Assembly (NCBI RefSeq): GCF_900104745.1
Contig: NZ_LT629732.1
Coordinates: forward strand, 5,133,981 to 5,197,980
Origin: Actinopolymorpha singaporensis
GTDB taxonomy: Bacteria > Actinomycetota > Actinomycetes > Propionibacteriales > Actinopolymorphaceae
Length of the DNA: 64,000 nucleotides
Direction of reading: 5' to 3'
The notes beneath the pieces are model-generated. The model was not told the DNA's origin. It made no database searches and saw nothing but the letters and a program-made list of their open reading frames with translations. Of this stretch, positions 19,283 through 28,259 are shown one piece after another. Each line of letters begins with the position of its first letter. The stretch's first letter is position 1. Position numbers and translations under genes: made by a program.

Positions 19283-19672
19283 TCAGGACTGTTCCACCTG
19301 CGCCTGGTAGGCGTCGGCGTCGAGCAGGCCGTCGAGTTCGCTCCGGTCGGCCGGGCGGATCTCGATCATCCAGCCGTCTCCGTAGGGGTCTGCGTTGACC
19401 AGCTCGGGGCGCTCGTCCAGGGCGTCGTTGCGGGCGACCACCGTGCCCTTGATGGGCGAGAAGAGATCACTCACGCTCTTGGTGGACTCGAGCTCACCGC
19501 AGGCAACACCGGCCTCCACGTCGGTGCCGACCTCCGGCAGGCTGACGTAGACGATGTCACCGAGCGCACCCTGGGCGTAGTCGGTGATACCGATGCGGAC
19601 GGTGCTGTCGGCACCGCCGGGGTCGCGGACCCACTCGTGGTCGCTGGTGTAGCTGAGGTCGTCCGGGAACAC
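19283..19672 (-). CDS. gcvH: Glycine cleavage system H protein
   Basis: A 129-residue lipoyl carrier. DHEWVR and GITDYAQGALGDIVYVSLPE are the H-protein signature, and K65 in ESTKSVSDLFSP is the lipoylation site. It shuttles the aminomethyl group from GcvP to GcvT. The GTG start at 19672 has AGGAG about 8 nt upstream. It follows the DUF881/sbp/DUF881 genes by 29 nt, so it is probably at the end of the pgsA-manC-DUF881 operon, separate from gcvP. Confidence 0.96.
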   Translation of the reverse strand: MFPDDLSYTSDHEWVRDPGGADSTVRIGITDYAQGALGDIVYVSLPEVGTDVEAGVACGELESTKSVSDLFSPIKGTVVARNDALDERPELVNADPYGDGWMIEIRPADRSELDGLLDADAYQAQVEQS

Positions 19673-19701
19673 GCGCGTCTCCTACTTCCTGCCTCGGTGC
19701 G

Positions 19702-20682
19702 TCATCGAGAGGAGGACCCGGGCGATTTGTCCGGGGCCGGGCGAGCGTAGCGAGGGCTCGCCACCCTGTGCAAGGAACTGACCTGGATGGTCTGTCGCTC
19801 CAGGACCGAGGCCAGCCCGCCCTTCTGGCTCACCTCGTCCACGACGCCGCCCGGGATGCGCATCGCAGTGGCGAGAGTACGCGCGTCGCCGATCGCGTCG
19901 ATGGTGTACGGCGCCGGCAGCAACTTGCCGTCGACGATGATCCCGCCCTGGCCGTCCAGGACGTAACTCGACGCGACCACCCGGACCCGGTCGTTGATCT
20001 CGATCGCCTCCGCACCCGCGTCGCGCAGTTCCTCGATCGTGTTGAGCACCAGGGACGCGTTGACGGCCGCCTGGTCGTCGGTGATGGTGAGCCGGATGCC
20101 GGGCCCGGTCGCCGGGAGCGTTCCGGCGAGGATGCCGAGCGTCTGGGCGCGGGTCTGCGCCTGCTCAAGGGCGGAGCGGCGGCGGTCGGCGCCGGAGACG
20201 AGTTCGGCCTTGGACCGCTGCAGGTCACCGATGTCGGTCTCCAGGCGGCGGGAGCGTTGCTGCAGGCCGTCCATGATCTGGATGAGCTGGGTGCGGTCGG
20301 CGTTGGTGAACTCGTCGGTGTTGCGCAGCGCCCGCACCTGGACGGTCGCCGCGAAGCCGAGCGCGGCCAGCAGGACGGCGGCGGCCACCTGCGCACGGGA
20401 GGTGTGCGGCCGGAACGCTCCGGCCAGCCGGCGCCAGGCCGCGTTGCGAGGCCGGGCAGGAATCGGCTTCGTGGCGGGGACCCCGGCAGGTGTGGGGTCG
20501 TCCGTCCCGGTGGGCTTCGCCCCCGTCGCCTCGTTCCCGGAGGTCGCCGCCTCGGGGGTGTCCGTCCCGGTGGGCTCGGTTCCGGTGGACGTCGTCTCGG
20601 GGGCGTCGGCCTCGGGGGCGTCGGCCTCGGGGGCGTCGGTCCCGGTGGGCTCGGTTCCGGGGGTTTCGGGTTCGTCGGCCAT
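19702..20682 (-). CDS. DUF881 membrane protein (Rv1825-like)
   Basis: A 326-residue protein. A long acidic Thr/Pro/Glu/Ala-rich cytoplasmic tail (1-75) precedes one membrane helix (about 97-113), a coiled coil with QLIQIMDGLQQRSRRLETDI and the extracellular DUF881 domain with ATGPGIRLTITDD, VLNTIEELRDAGAEAIEIND and PYTIDAIGDARTLATAM. The family is conserved next to sbp and a second DUF881 gene; in Mycobacterium and Streptomyces it is linked to cell division and wall assembly, but its function is not established. The ATG at 20682 starts 7 nt after sbp. The tail is encoded by tandem 15-bp repeats. Confidence 0.85.
   Translation of the reverse strand: MADEPETPGTEPTGTDAPEADAPEADAPETTSTGTEPTGTDTPEAATSGNEATGAKPTGTDDPTPAGVPATKPIPARPRNAAWRRLAGAFRPHTSRAQVAAAVLLAALGFAATVQVRALRNTDEFTNADRTQLIQIMDGLQQRSRRLETDIGDLQRSKAELVSGADRRRSALEQAQTRAQTLGILAGTLPATGPGIRLTITDDQAAVNASLVLNTIEELRDAGAEAIEINDRVRVVASSYVLDGQGGIIVDGKLLPAPYTIDAIGDARTLATAMRIPGGVVDEVSQKGGLASVLERQTIQVSSLHRVASPRYARPAPDKSPGSSSR
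20596..20640 (-). repeat. Three 15-bp tandem repeats inside a DUF881 gene
   Basis: CTCGGGGGCGTCGGC occurs at 20596-20610 and 20611-20625, with a one-base variant at 20626-20640. The units encode A-P-E-A-D repeats; looser copies continue on both sides (about 20500-20660). Confidence 0.85.
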
Positions 20683-20689
20683 CGTCGCC

Positions 20690-21022
20690 TCAGGCCTTGA
20701 AGAGCCGCCGCCGGATGGCCGCCATGTTGGAGAAGATGCGGATGCCGAGAACGACGACCACGCCGGTCGACAGCTGCGCGCCGACTCCCAGCTGGTCACC
20801 GAGGTAGACCATGACGGCGGCGACCAGGACGTTGCCGATGAAGGACACCACGAACACGCGGTCGTCGAAGATGCCGTCGATCAGCGCGCGCAGACCGCCG
20901 AAAACGGCGTCCAGTGCGGCCACCACCGCGATCGGGAGGTAGGGCTGCAGCGGCAGCGGCACCGACGGTTGGAGCAGGAGCCCCGCGACGATGCCGATGA
21001 CGAGGCCGATCGTCGCGATCAC
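20690..21022 (-). CDS. sbp: Small basic protein Sbp (DUF1290)
   Basis: A 110-residue membrane protein with three hydrophobic segments (about 3-18, 30-50 and 57-75) and a basic C-terminal end, AAIRRRLFKA. It matches the Sbp family (B. subtilis Sbp next to ftsA/ftsZ; Rv1824). The GTG at 21022 overlaps the upstream DUF881 stop by four bases, so it is translationally coupled. Its position between two DUF881 proteins is conserved in actinobacteria and suggests a common membrane complex; the function is unknown. Confidence 0.88.
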   Translation of the reverse strand: MIATIGLVIGIVAGLLLQPSVPLPLQPYLPIAVVAALDAVFGGLRALIDGIFDDRVFVVSFIGNVLVAAVMVYLGDQLGVGAQLSTGVVVVLGIRIFSNMAAIRRRLFKA

Positions 21023-21987
21023 TGGGCGCCTTCCGTCCGCGCGTACCTGAGCGTGTTACCAGAGTCGGCCGGCAAGCTCAGCTGGTCGGCCGTCTGGGTG
21101 TCCAGACGTATATGTTGCACCGCCTTGAGATTGAGCAGCCACTCGCCACCCGGGCTCTCGGTGAACCTCGCCTCCAGCGTGGCCGGGTCGCCGATCGCCT
21201 CCACGACGTAGGGGCGGGCCAGCGGACGGTAGTCGACCGTGATCGACTTGTTGGCGCCGCGGATCGCGGTCAGGGTGGTGAGGCGTTCGCCGTTCACCGC
21301 GATCGCCTCCGCGCCCGCCGACCACAGGCCGTTGACGGTCTGCTGCAGGTCGATGTCCAGGATCCGTCCCTCGCCGCTGTCGGGCCCGGACACCTTGTCG
21401 TCGGGCGCGTCGTCGATCGTAAGCCGCAGTCCGGGACCCCGAACCCTGCCGGTGCCGGCGACCACATCGAGGGCGCCCAGGCGGGAGCTCAGGTTCTTGC
21501 CGCTGGTGGTGCTGGCGAGGATGTCGCGCTGCAGGCCGGACACCTCCTCCTGGAGCGAGCCCGCTCTCACGCGCAGCCGGTCGTTGCGCGCGGCCTCGGC
21601 GCGGATGCGGACGATCAGGTCTGCCTTCTCCTTCTCCACCTCGGGCGCGAAGTGCCTGGTCTGGACGGCCGCGACCGCCAGCATCAACCCGAACACCGCC
21701 AGGACCACCACGGTGGCGCCCATGCCACGCCGCGGGCGGGACCGGCTGGGCCCGCGCCGGGCCGCCGCGGCGGCGTACCCGTCGTCGAGCGCATGCGTCA
21801 CCAGCTCGCGCATCAGTGACATGGAGTCGTTGCGCCGGAACTCGGGGTAGGAGTCGGTCCACGCGCCGCTCCGGGTGTTGCCCGAGCCGGGGAGGTTACC
21901 GGAGACGGCCGAGCCGGCGGAGGTGCCGGCGGTGGTGGAACGGCCACCGCCGGCGGGGGGCTTCGTCCCGTCCGCCGCGCTGGTCAC
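21019..21987 (-). CDS. DUF881 membrane protein (Rv1823-like)
   Basis: About 322 residues. A disordered Gly/Ser/Thr-rich N-terminus contains MSLMRELVTHALDDGYAAAA before one membrane helix (GATVVVLAVFGLMLAVAAV), a coiled coil (KADLIVRIRAEAARNDRLR) and the DUF881 domain with RGPGLRLTIDDAPDD and LWSAGAEAIAVNGERL. The GTG at 21987 is chosen because GAGGGGAG precedes it; an in-frame ATG at 22005 lacks such a site and would add six residues. It lies about 55 nt after the manC-like gene. Confidence 0.84.
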   Translation of the reverse strand: MTSAADGTKPPAGGGRSTTAGTSAGSAVSGNLPGSGNTRSGAWTDSYPEFRRNDSMSLMRELVTHALDDGYAAAAARRGPSRSRPRRGMGATVVVLAVFGLMLAVAAVQTRHFAPEVEKEKADLIVRIRAEAARNDRLRVRAGSLQEEVSGLQRDILASTTSGKNLSSRLGALDVVAGTGRVRGPGLRLTIDDAPDDKVSGPDSGEGRILDIDLQQTVNGLWSAGAEAIAVNGERLTTLTAIRGANKSITVDYRPLARPYVVEAIGDPATLEARFTESPGGEWLLNLKAVQHIRLDTQTADQLSLPADSGNTLRYARTEGAQ

Positions 21988-22041
21988 CGACTCCCCTCGA
22001 GCCATGCCGGCAATGGTGTCACGGCACGCCCCCAGCGACCT

Positions 22042-24543
22042 TCACCGGCCTGCACGGGTCACCAGGTCGGCCCAGCGGTGCGCGAGTGTGGTCGCCTGCT
22101 CGGTGCTGGTGCTCTCCGCCCAGACCCGGGTCACCGCCTCCGTCGGGTCCGGCAGCACCAGGCCCCAGGACCCGTCCGGCTCCACCACGCGAACGCCGTC
22201 GGTGGTGTCCAGCTCCCGGCCGTCCGCCGCCTCCACGGCCGCCCGCATCACCGCGCCCTTGCTCGCCCAGGGAGTGGGCACGGCGAGCTGGACGACGTGT
22301 GCCCGCGGGATCCGGGCGTTGATCTCCGACATCCGCAGGCCGGTCCGGGCGATCACGCCCACGAGCCGGACGAACGCCGCGAACCCGTCCACCGCGTTGG
22401 AGAACTCCGGCACGATGAAGCCGCCCCGGCCGTCGCCTGCCAGCAGCAGCCCCTCCGTGGCCGAGGCGGTGGCGAGCGCGTCCGGGGCGGTGGTGGTCCA
22501 GCGGATCTGGACGCCGTGGAAGGCCGCCACCTGCTCGGCGACCCTGGTCGTGGTCACCGGGAGTGCGACGTTGCGCCCGCGACCGGACTCGGCAGCCACC
22601 AGATCGACGAAGACGAGGAGGGCGCGCTCGTCGGAGATCACGTTGCCGGTCTCGTCCACCAGCGAGATGCGTTCGCCGAGCGGGTCGAAGCGGACACCGA
22701 ACGCCGCCCGGGATGACGACACGAGCTCGGCAAGGTTGGCGACCGCCGCCGTACGCTGCTCGGCGGTCTCGGTGGGCCTGCGGTCGTCCAGCCCGGCGTT
22801 GACCAGGAACGCGTCGATGTCCAACCGGCCGAGGAGGTTCGGGAGCAGCTGGCTCGCGGTGCCCCGCCCGGCGTCCACCACCACCTTCAGCCGCGCCTCG
22901 GCCACGTTCGAGGTGTCCACGCTACGGAGCAGGTCACGGACGTAGCTCTCGGCGATCCGGGACGGGAAGGTCAGGTCGCCGATCTCGCCGGGGAACGCGC
23001 GGCGGAACTCCTGCCGGCCGAGCACCCGCTCCACCTTGCGCTGAGCCATCGCCGAAAGGTCTGCGCCGCGTTCGTCGAGGAAGATCAGGTCGACCGAGTC
23101 CGGACGGTTGGGGGTGGTACGGATCAGCAGGCCGCCGCCCACGCTGCTGCGCGCGGTCTCCAGCCTGGCCACGGGGTTCGGGGCCACCTCCAGGTCGCAG
23201 ACGTTCAGGGCACTGGAGGTGAACGCCGCGATGGCCGCCCGCTTGAGCGCCCGGGCCGACCGCGAGGTGTCCCGGGCGGTGAGCACCGTCGACCCCTTGC
23301 GGAGCGTGGTGGCGTACGCGCTGGCGAGGCGTACGACGAGCTCGGGGGTGATCTCGACGTTCACGATCCCGCTCAGCCCGCGGGCACCGAACAGTGCCTG
23401 GCGGCCCTGCGACTCCCAGATCACGCTCTGGTTGACGACGGCGCCGGCCTCGATGGTCTTGCTGGGGTAGACCTTGATCTCGGGATGGAGGACGGCCTCC
23501 TCCTCGATCACGCAGTCGTCGCCGACCACGGCGCCGTCCTCGATACGGGCACCGCGCATCACGTCGGTGTTCTTGCCGACCACGCAGCCGCGCAGGTTGG
23601 TGTGCCCGCCGACGTAGGCGTTGTCGTGCACCACCGCACGGTGCAGGAACGCCCCGCTGCGCACCACCACGTTGTCGCCCACCACGGTGTGGTCGCGGAT
23701 CTCCGCGCCGCCCTCGACCTTGGCGTACGCGCCGACGAACGTGGGGCCCTTCAGCGTCGCCTCCGGGTCCACGTCGGCGCCCTCCCCCACCCAGACGCCG
23801 GCGGACACCTCGAACCCGTCGATGTCGATGTCGAGCTGGCCGTCGAGCGCGTCGTAGTTGGCCTTGAGGTAGCTGCGGTGGGTCCCGACGTCCTCCCAGT
23901 AACCGTCGGCGACGTAGCCGTACAGCGGAGCTCCCTTTGCCAGCAGGCGGGGAAAGACGTCGCTGGACCAGTCGACGTTCTCCGCCTCGCCCACGCTGTC
24001 GAGGATCTCCGGCTCCATCACGTAGATGCCGGTGTTGACCGTGTCGGAGAACACCTGGCCCCAGGTGGGCTTCTCCAGGAAGCGCTCGACCAGGCCGTCG
24101 TCGTTCAGGATCGTGATCCCGAACTCCAGCGGGTCGGGCACCCGCGTCAGGCAGACGGTGGCCAGCGCGCCGGTACGCCGGTGGTGCTCTACGAGGGAGG
24201 TCAGGTCGATGTCGGTGAGGGCGTCGCCGGAGATGACGAGGAACGTGTCGTCGGACAACGCCGCGGCGGCGTTCTTGACGCTGCCCGCGGTCCCGAGGGG
24301 CTTCTCCTCGGTGGCGTAGGTGAGGTCCATGTCGAGGTCCTCGCCGTCACCGAAGTAGGCCCGCACCATCGAGCCGAGGAAGTGGACGGTGACGACGGTC
24401 TCGGTGAGTTCGTGCCGGCGCAGGAGCCGGAGCACGTGCTCCATGATCGGGCGGTTGACCACCGGCAGGAGAGGCTTGGGCATGCTCGTGGTCATCGGGC
24501 GCAGGCGGGTGCCCTCGCCACCGGCCATGACGACGGCTCTCAC
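22042..24543 (-). CDS. Mannose-1-phosphate guanylyltransferase/phosphomannomutase-like fusion
   Basis: 833 residues in three parts. Residues 1-235 are a sugar-nucleotidyltransferase with GGEGTRLRPMTTSMPKPLLP near the start. Residues 250-370 form a left-handed beta-helix of hexapeptide repeats (for example IRDHTVVGDNVVVRSGAFL). From about 380 the fold is that of phosphohexomutases, but the serine loop (TASHNP in active enzymes) is replaced by IRTTPNRP near residue 475, so mutase activity is doubtful. The start GTG at 24543 follows GAGAGGAG. It probably supplies NDP-sugar for wall polysaccharide or glycolipid synthesis; the sugar specificity is assigned only by family. Confidence 0.85.
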   Translation of the reverse strand: MRAVVMAGGEGTRLRPMTTSMPKPLLPVVNRPIMEHVLRLLRRHELTETVVTVHFLGSMVRAYFGDGEDLDMDLTYATEEKPLGTAGSVKNAAAALSDDTFLVISGDALTDIDLTSLVEHHRRTGALATVCLTRVPDPLEFGITILNDDGLVERFLEKPTWGQVFSDTVNTGIYVMEPEILDSVGEAENVDWSSDVFPRLLAKGAPLYGYVADGYWEDVGTHRSYLKANYDALDGQLDIDIDGFEVSAGVWVGEGADVDPEATLKGPTFVGAYAKVEGGAEIRDHTVVGDNVVVRSGAFLHRAVVHDNAYVGGHTNLRGCVVGKNTDVMRGARIEDGAVVGDDCVIEEEAVLHPEIKVYPSKTIEAGAVVNQSVIWESQGRQALFGARGLSGIVNVEITPELVVRLASAYATTLRKGSTVLTARDTSRSARALKRAAIAAFTSSALNVCDLEVAPNPVARLETARSSVGGGLLIRTTPNRPDSVDLIFLDERGADLSAMAQRKVERVLGRQEFRRAFPGEIGDLTFPSRIAESYVRDLLRSVDTSNVAEARLKVVVDAGRGTASQLLPNLLGRLDIDAFLVNAGLDDRRPTETAEQRTAAVANLAELVSSSRAAFGVRFDPLGERISLVDETGNVISDERALLVFVDLVAAESGRGRNVALPVTTTRVAEQVAAFHGVQIRWTTTAPDALATASATEGLLLAGDGRGGFIVPEFSNAVDGFAAFVRLVGVIARTGLRMSEINARIPRAHVVQLAVPTPWASKGAVMRAAVEAADGRELDTTDGVRVVEPDGSWGLVLPDPTEAVTRVWAESTSTEQATTLAHRWADLVTRAGR

Positions 24544-24581
24544 GTGGCTCCTCTCCGCCAGCCCGCACCGCGAGGGTCACC

Positions 24582-25205
24582 TCAGGTGTGGAGCCGACCT
24601 TCTTCTCGTGCGGGTGTTGCCGGCGCAGCGCTCCGGAGAAGCTGGTAGGCCTGGTAGGCGTAGAGAATTCCGGCCCACCAGTACAGGCCGGTACCCCACA
24701 CCACGAAGGCCCATCCCACGATCTGCGCCAGGGACGCGAACGTGCTGCTGCCCTCGCCCAGGAACAGCAACGGGAAGGCGTACAGCAGGCAGAACGTCGC
24801 CGCCTTGCCCAGGAAGTGCACCGGCAGCGGGCCGAAGCCACGTAGCCGAAGGTAGCCGAGCAGGCCGACGAGCAGGACGTCCCGCAACGGAAGCGCGACC
24901 GCGAGCCAGACGGGAATCACGTCACGCACGGCGAGGCCGAGGAGCACCGCGAGGATGTAGAGCCGGTCCGCGAACGGGTCGAGCAACTTGCCGAGTGTGC
25001 TGGTCTGGTGCAGCCTGCGCGCCAACTGGCCGTCGAGCCAGTCGGTGAAGCCGGAGACCGCCAGCACGATGATCGCCCAGCCGTCGGCACGCGGGCCGAG
25101 GACCAGCCACAGGAACAACGGGACACCGGCGAGCCGGGCGAAGCTCAGCAGGTTGGGCAGGGTCAGCACCCCCGCGTCCTTACGCGCGTCGACCGGCTCC
25201 GCCAC
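24582..25205 (-). CDS. pgsA: CDP-alcohol phosphatidyltransferase (PgsA-like)
   Basis: About 207 residues with five or six membrane helices. The CDP-alcohol signature D-G-x2-A-R-x8-G-x3-D-x3-D is complete in DGQLARRLHQTSTLGKLLDP followed by FADR. It matches Rv1822 (pgsA2), the first gene of the mycobacterial block; the product may be a phosphatidylglycerophosphate synthase or another phospholipid synthase. The GTG at 25205 is favoured by GAGGGGG 8 nt upstream and by a -10 box that would start transcription after the longer TTG alternative (25268). Confidence 0.86.
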   Translation of the reverse strand: MAEPVDARKDAGVLTLPNLLSFARLAGVPLFLWLVLGPRADGWAIIVLAVSGFTDWLDGQLARRLHQTSTLGKLLDPFADRLYILAVLLGLAVRDVIPVWLAVALPLRDVLLVGLLGYLRLRGFGPLPVHFLGKAATFCLLYAFPLLFLGEGSSTFASLAQIVGWAFVVWGTGLYWWAGILYAYQAYQLLRSAAPATPAREEGRLHT

Positions 25206-25271
25206 CAACGAATCCCCCTCTGGGGCCACAGCAGGTCCTGCCTGAGTCCTGCTGAATGTCCTGCTCAAACA

Positions 25272-25277
25272 GTATTA
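25272..25277 (-). promoter_or_regulatory. Likely -10 box for the pgsA operon
   Basis: TAATAC (within GGGGTAATACT) on the minus strand predicts a start near 25265, just inside the alternative TTG codon at 25268 and about 60 nt before the preferred GTG. Confidence 0.4.
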
Positions 25278-25355
25278 CCCCGGTCGTCGGGCAGGTCGCC
25301 CGCCGCGCGGACACCGCCCCGACCGGCCGGGCCGTCGCGCTGCCGTTCCGCTCGG

Positions 25356-27632
25356 TCACGCCGGGCGATCGGTTACGCCGGCCGGTCCGGTGCCGGTCAG
25401 CTTGCCGTCCGGTGCGGTCAGGGCTGCCCGCCAGCCGCTGTCGGCGCCGACGGTGACCAGTCGCTGGGTCGCCCGGGTGAGGACGACGTACAGCGTGCGG
25501 ACACCCACCGGGCTCTCCGCGGCGATCTCGGCCGGCTCGACCACGACCACGCCGTCGTACTCGAGCCCCTTGCTCGCCAACCCCGTGGTGACAACGACCC
25601 GTGCGGCCGCATCGTCCCCGAGATCGGCCAGCCATCGCGCCGCCTCGTCTGCCCGGTGTCCGGCGACCACCACGCCGACGGTCCCGGCGACCGCGTCGAG
25701 GAGTTCACCCACAGCCGCGCGTACGGCCTCGGGACGACCGTCGGCACCGGTCGTCAGGTGGGTCGGTGGGTGGCCGGTCTCGCGCACCGCCCGCGGCAGC
25801 CGCACGTCGGGCAGCGCGGTGCTGATCACCTCCGCGGCCAGCTCGAAGATCTCCGCCGAGTTGCGGTAGTTGGTGTCCAGATGGAACGTACGCCGCGTGC
25901 GGACGCCCAGCGCCGCATCGCGGGCGGCCTCGGCCTCCGCGACGTCCGGCCAGGAGCTCTGCGCCGGGTCGCCGACGATCGTCCAGCTCGCGTGCCGGCC
26001 GCGGCGGCCGAGCATCCGCCACTGCATCGGCGACAGGTCCTGCGCCTCGTCCACCAGCACGTGGGCGTAGCCGTCGTACTGCGGGGTCTGCTCGCCACGG
26101 GACCGGCCGTACTCCCGGTCGTACGACGTCACCACCTCCTGCACGCCGCCGTCCTCGTCGAACGGGTCGCGTGGCACCACCGGCCGCACCGGCTCCCCGA
26201 GGAGGGCGTCCAGCTCGTCCAGCAGCGGCACGTCCTCGACGGAGTAGCCGGTCCTGCCCCGCACGGAGGATGACCGGGCCGGAGCTGCTCCGGCCGGGCG
26301 CGACCACGACGCGGCGAGCAGGTCGACCTCCTCGGGGCGGAGCACGCCCCGGGCGACCCGGGCGAGCCGGTCGCGGTCGGCCAGCCAGCCGAGCACCTCG
26401 GCCGGGGTGACGTTGGGCCACCAGGCGTCCAGGAACTCGGTGAACGCCGGTCGCTCCCGCACGTCCTGGTCGAACTCCGCGCGCGACATCGGCCGGCCGC
26501 CGGCACCGGCGCCGTCGGTCCCGGCCGCGCCGCCGGCCTGCTTCCACAGGGCACCGAGCAGCGCCCGGACCGCCTCCGCACGCGCCCGGTTGCGGCGCGC
26601 GCCCCGGCGGAGGACGTCGGTACGGATCGCGGTCAGCTCCCGGGCACCGAGCGCGAGCCGGCGGCCCGCGGCGTACAGGCGCAGCTCCTCGGGCGCACCG
26701 GGCACGGCGCCACGTGCCGCCCGGGACAGCACCTGCCGCATCCGGGCCGACCCCTTGACCACCGCGCACGGGAAGGGATCGGAGCGATCGGCCACCACGC
26801 CGTCGACGACCTCGCCGACCGATCGCAGCGTGGCCTCGTGTTCGCCGAGCGAGGGAAGGACCCGCTCGATGTAGCTCATGAAGACCGCCGAAGGCCCGAC
26901 GACGAGCACGCCGCCGCCCTGGATCCGCCGGCGCTCGGTGTAGAGCAGGTAGGCGGCGCGGTGCAGGGCCACCACGGTCTTCCCGGTGCCCGGGCCGCCG
27001 CTGATCAGGGTGACGCCGGGCGCGGGGGCGCGGATCACCTGGTCCTGTTCGCGCTGGATGGTGGCCACGATGTCGCGCATCCGGCCGCTGCGGGCGGAGG
27101 TCAGCGCGGCCATCAGCGCGCCGTCACCGACCACGTGCATGTCGGCCGGCGCGTTCTCGGCGTCCAGCAGGTCGTCCTCGACACCGACCACCCGCTGGCC
27201 CTGCGACCGCAGCACCCGCCGGCGCACCACGCCCTGCGGATCGACCGCGGTCGCCTGGTAGAACACGGCCGCGGCCGGCGCCCGCCAGTCGAGCACCAGC
27301 GGCTCGTGCTCGGCGTCCCGGACGCCGATCCGGCCGACGTAGCGCACCTCGCCGCCCACGTGGTCGAGGCGGCCGAAGACCAGGCCCTCGCGCTGGGCGT
27401 CGAGCACCGCCAGCCGGCGAACCGCGTGGTCGACCAGCACGTCGCGTTCGAAGAGGCTGCGGTAGTCCTCCTCCTTGATCTGGCCGGTGTAGTCGAGCAG
27501 GCCGCGCTCGCGGCCCTCCCGGCGGACCGCGGAGGCGCTCTCGACCATCGCGGCCAGCCGGGCGTACACGCGGTCGACGTACTGCTGTTCGCGGCTGATC
27601 TCGGCCTGCTCGACCGAGGTGGAAGGCTGCAC
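25356..27632 (-). CDS. helD: HelD-type RNA polymerase-recycling UvrD-like ATPase
   Basis: A 758-residue superfamily 1 protein. Walker A is SGGPGTGKTVVALHRAAYLL (K218), Walker B is VLVDEAQDLSPMQW, and the late motif ASKGLEYDGVVVVEP is followed by TLYVVLTRATQRLVTVG. The N-terminal helical arm starts EQAEISREQQYVDRVYARL, as in HelD, which removes RNA polymerase from DNA; class II HelD (HelR) can also confer rifamycin tolerance. I see no rifamycin-associated inverted repeat upstream. The GTG at 27632 is chosen for GGGAG 10 nt upstream; longer starts (27662, 27704) are possible. Confidence 0.88.
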   Translation of the reverse strand: MQPSTSVEQAEISREQQYVDRVYARLAAMVESASAVRREGRERGLLDYTGQIKEEDYRSLFERDVLVDHAVRRLAVLDAQREGLVFGRLDHVGGEVRYVGRIGVRDAEHEPLVLDWRAPAAAVFYQATAVDPQGVVRRRVLRSQGQRVVGVEDDLLDAENAPADMHVVGDGALMAALTSARSGRMRDIVATIQREQDQVIRAPAPGVTLISGGPGTGKTVVALHRAAYLLYTERRRIQGGGVLVVGPSAVFMSYIERVLPSLGEHEATLRSVGEVVDGVVADRSDPFPCAVVKGSARMRQVLSRAARGAVPGAPEELRLYAAGRRLALGARELTAIRTDVLRRGARRNRARAEAVRALLGALWKQAGGAAGTDGAGAGGRPMSRAEFDQDVRERPAFTEFLDAWWPNVTPAEVLGWLADRDRLARVARGVLRPEEVDLLAASWSRPAGAAPARSSSVRGRTGYSVEDVPLLDELDALLGEPVRPVVPRDPFDEDGGVQEVVTSYDREYGRSRGEQTPQYDGYAHVLVDEAQDLSPMQWRMLGRRGRHASWTIVGDPAQSSWPDVAEAEAARDAALGVRTRRTFHLDTNYRNSAEIFELAAEVISTALPDVRLPRAVRETGHPPTHLTTGADGRPEAVRAAVGELLDAVAGTVGVVVAGHRADEAARWLADLGDDAAARVVVTTGLASKGLEYDGVVVVEPAEIAAESPVGVRTLYVVLTRATQRLVTVGADSGWRAALTAPDGKLTGTGPAGVTDRPA

Positions 27633-27832
27633 CGTGCGCGTTCTCCCTGCCCTGCGGTGCATCCGGCACCGCCCCTGACGACGAAACTTCCGACACTGCC
27701 CCAAGTGGGCAACCGCACAAGTCTAGGGCGTGTTCCACACGGCCCGCAGGACGCGCCCCTGGCGCCCGAGGTCGGCCCGGGGCGCCAGGCGGGGTGCTGC
27801 CACCGGCCCCGCGGGCGTGGGATGATCTCGCC

Positions 27833-28216
27833 GTGATCCCCATCGTCGTACGCGTCGCCATCAACGCCGTCGCCCTGTGGGCCGCCACCTGGGTGTCCGG
27901 CGTCGAACTCGGCGGCAGTTCCACGTCCGCCAAGGTCGGGACGCTGATCGCGGTCGCGCTGATCTTCGGCCTGGTCAACGCCGTACTCAAGCCGATCATC
28001 AAGGTGGTCGGCTGCGGCTTCTACATCGTGACGCTCGGCCTGATCTCCTTCGTGGTCAACGCGCTGCTCTTCCTGTTCGTGGGCTGGCTGGCCGGCCAGT
28101 TGCACCTCGCGTTCACCGTGAGCGGTTTCTGGGCCGGCTTCTGGGGCGCGATCATCATGACGGTGGTCAGCTTCGCGCTGAGCCTGGTCATTCCCGACAA
28201 GTACGACGAGCGCTGA
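27833..28216 (+). CDS. Phage-holin-4-like/YvlD small membrane protein
   Basis: A 127-residue integral membrane protein with four hydrophobic segments, including VRVAINAVALWAATWVSG, LIAVALIFGLVNAVLKPIIK and FVVNALLFLFVGWLAGQL. It matches the widespread YvlD family named for distant similarity to mycobacteriophage D29 holin; there is no sign of phage context, and bacterial members are linked to envelope stress. The GTG at 27833, preceded by GATGAT and no Shine-Dalgarno, looks leaderless. Confidence 0.82.
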   Translation: MIPIVVRVAINAVALWAATWVSGVELGGSSTSAKVGTLIAVALIFGLVNAVLKPIIKVVGCGFYIVTLGLISFVVNALLFLFVGWLAGQLHLAFTVSGFWAGFWGAIIMTVVSFALSLVIPDKYDER

Positions 28217-28219
28217 CTC

Positions 28220-28233
28220 CCGGCGAGCGCCGG
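28220..28233. terminator. Short hairpin between convergent genes
   Basis: CCGGC-GAGC-GCCGG forms a 5-bp stem with a 4-nt loop just after the stop at 28216. It is weak but correctly placed. Confidence 0.35.
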
Positions 28234-28259
28234 CCGCTGGCGAGCGCCGACTCCTCGGG

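Noticed and set aside
25356-27832. Rifamycin-inducible element upstream of helD
   Set aside because: The intergenic region was read for the rifamycin-associated inverted repeat and none was found.
27833-28216. Phage holin as evidence of a prophage
   Set aside because: The family is a common chromosomal membrane protein (YvlD-type), and no phage gene surrounds it.
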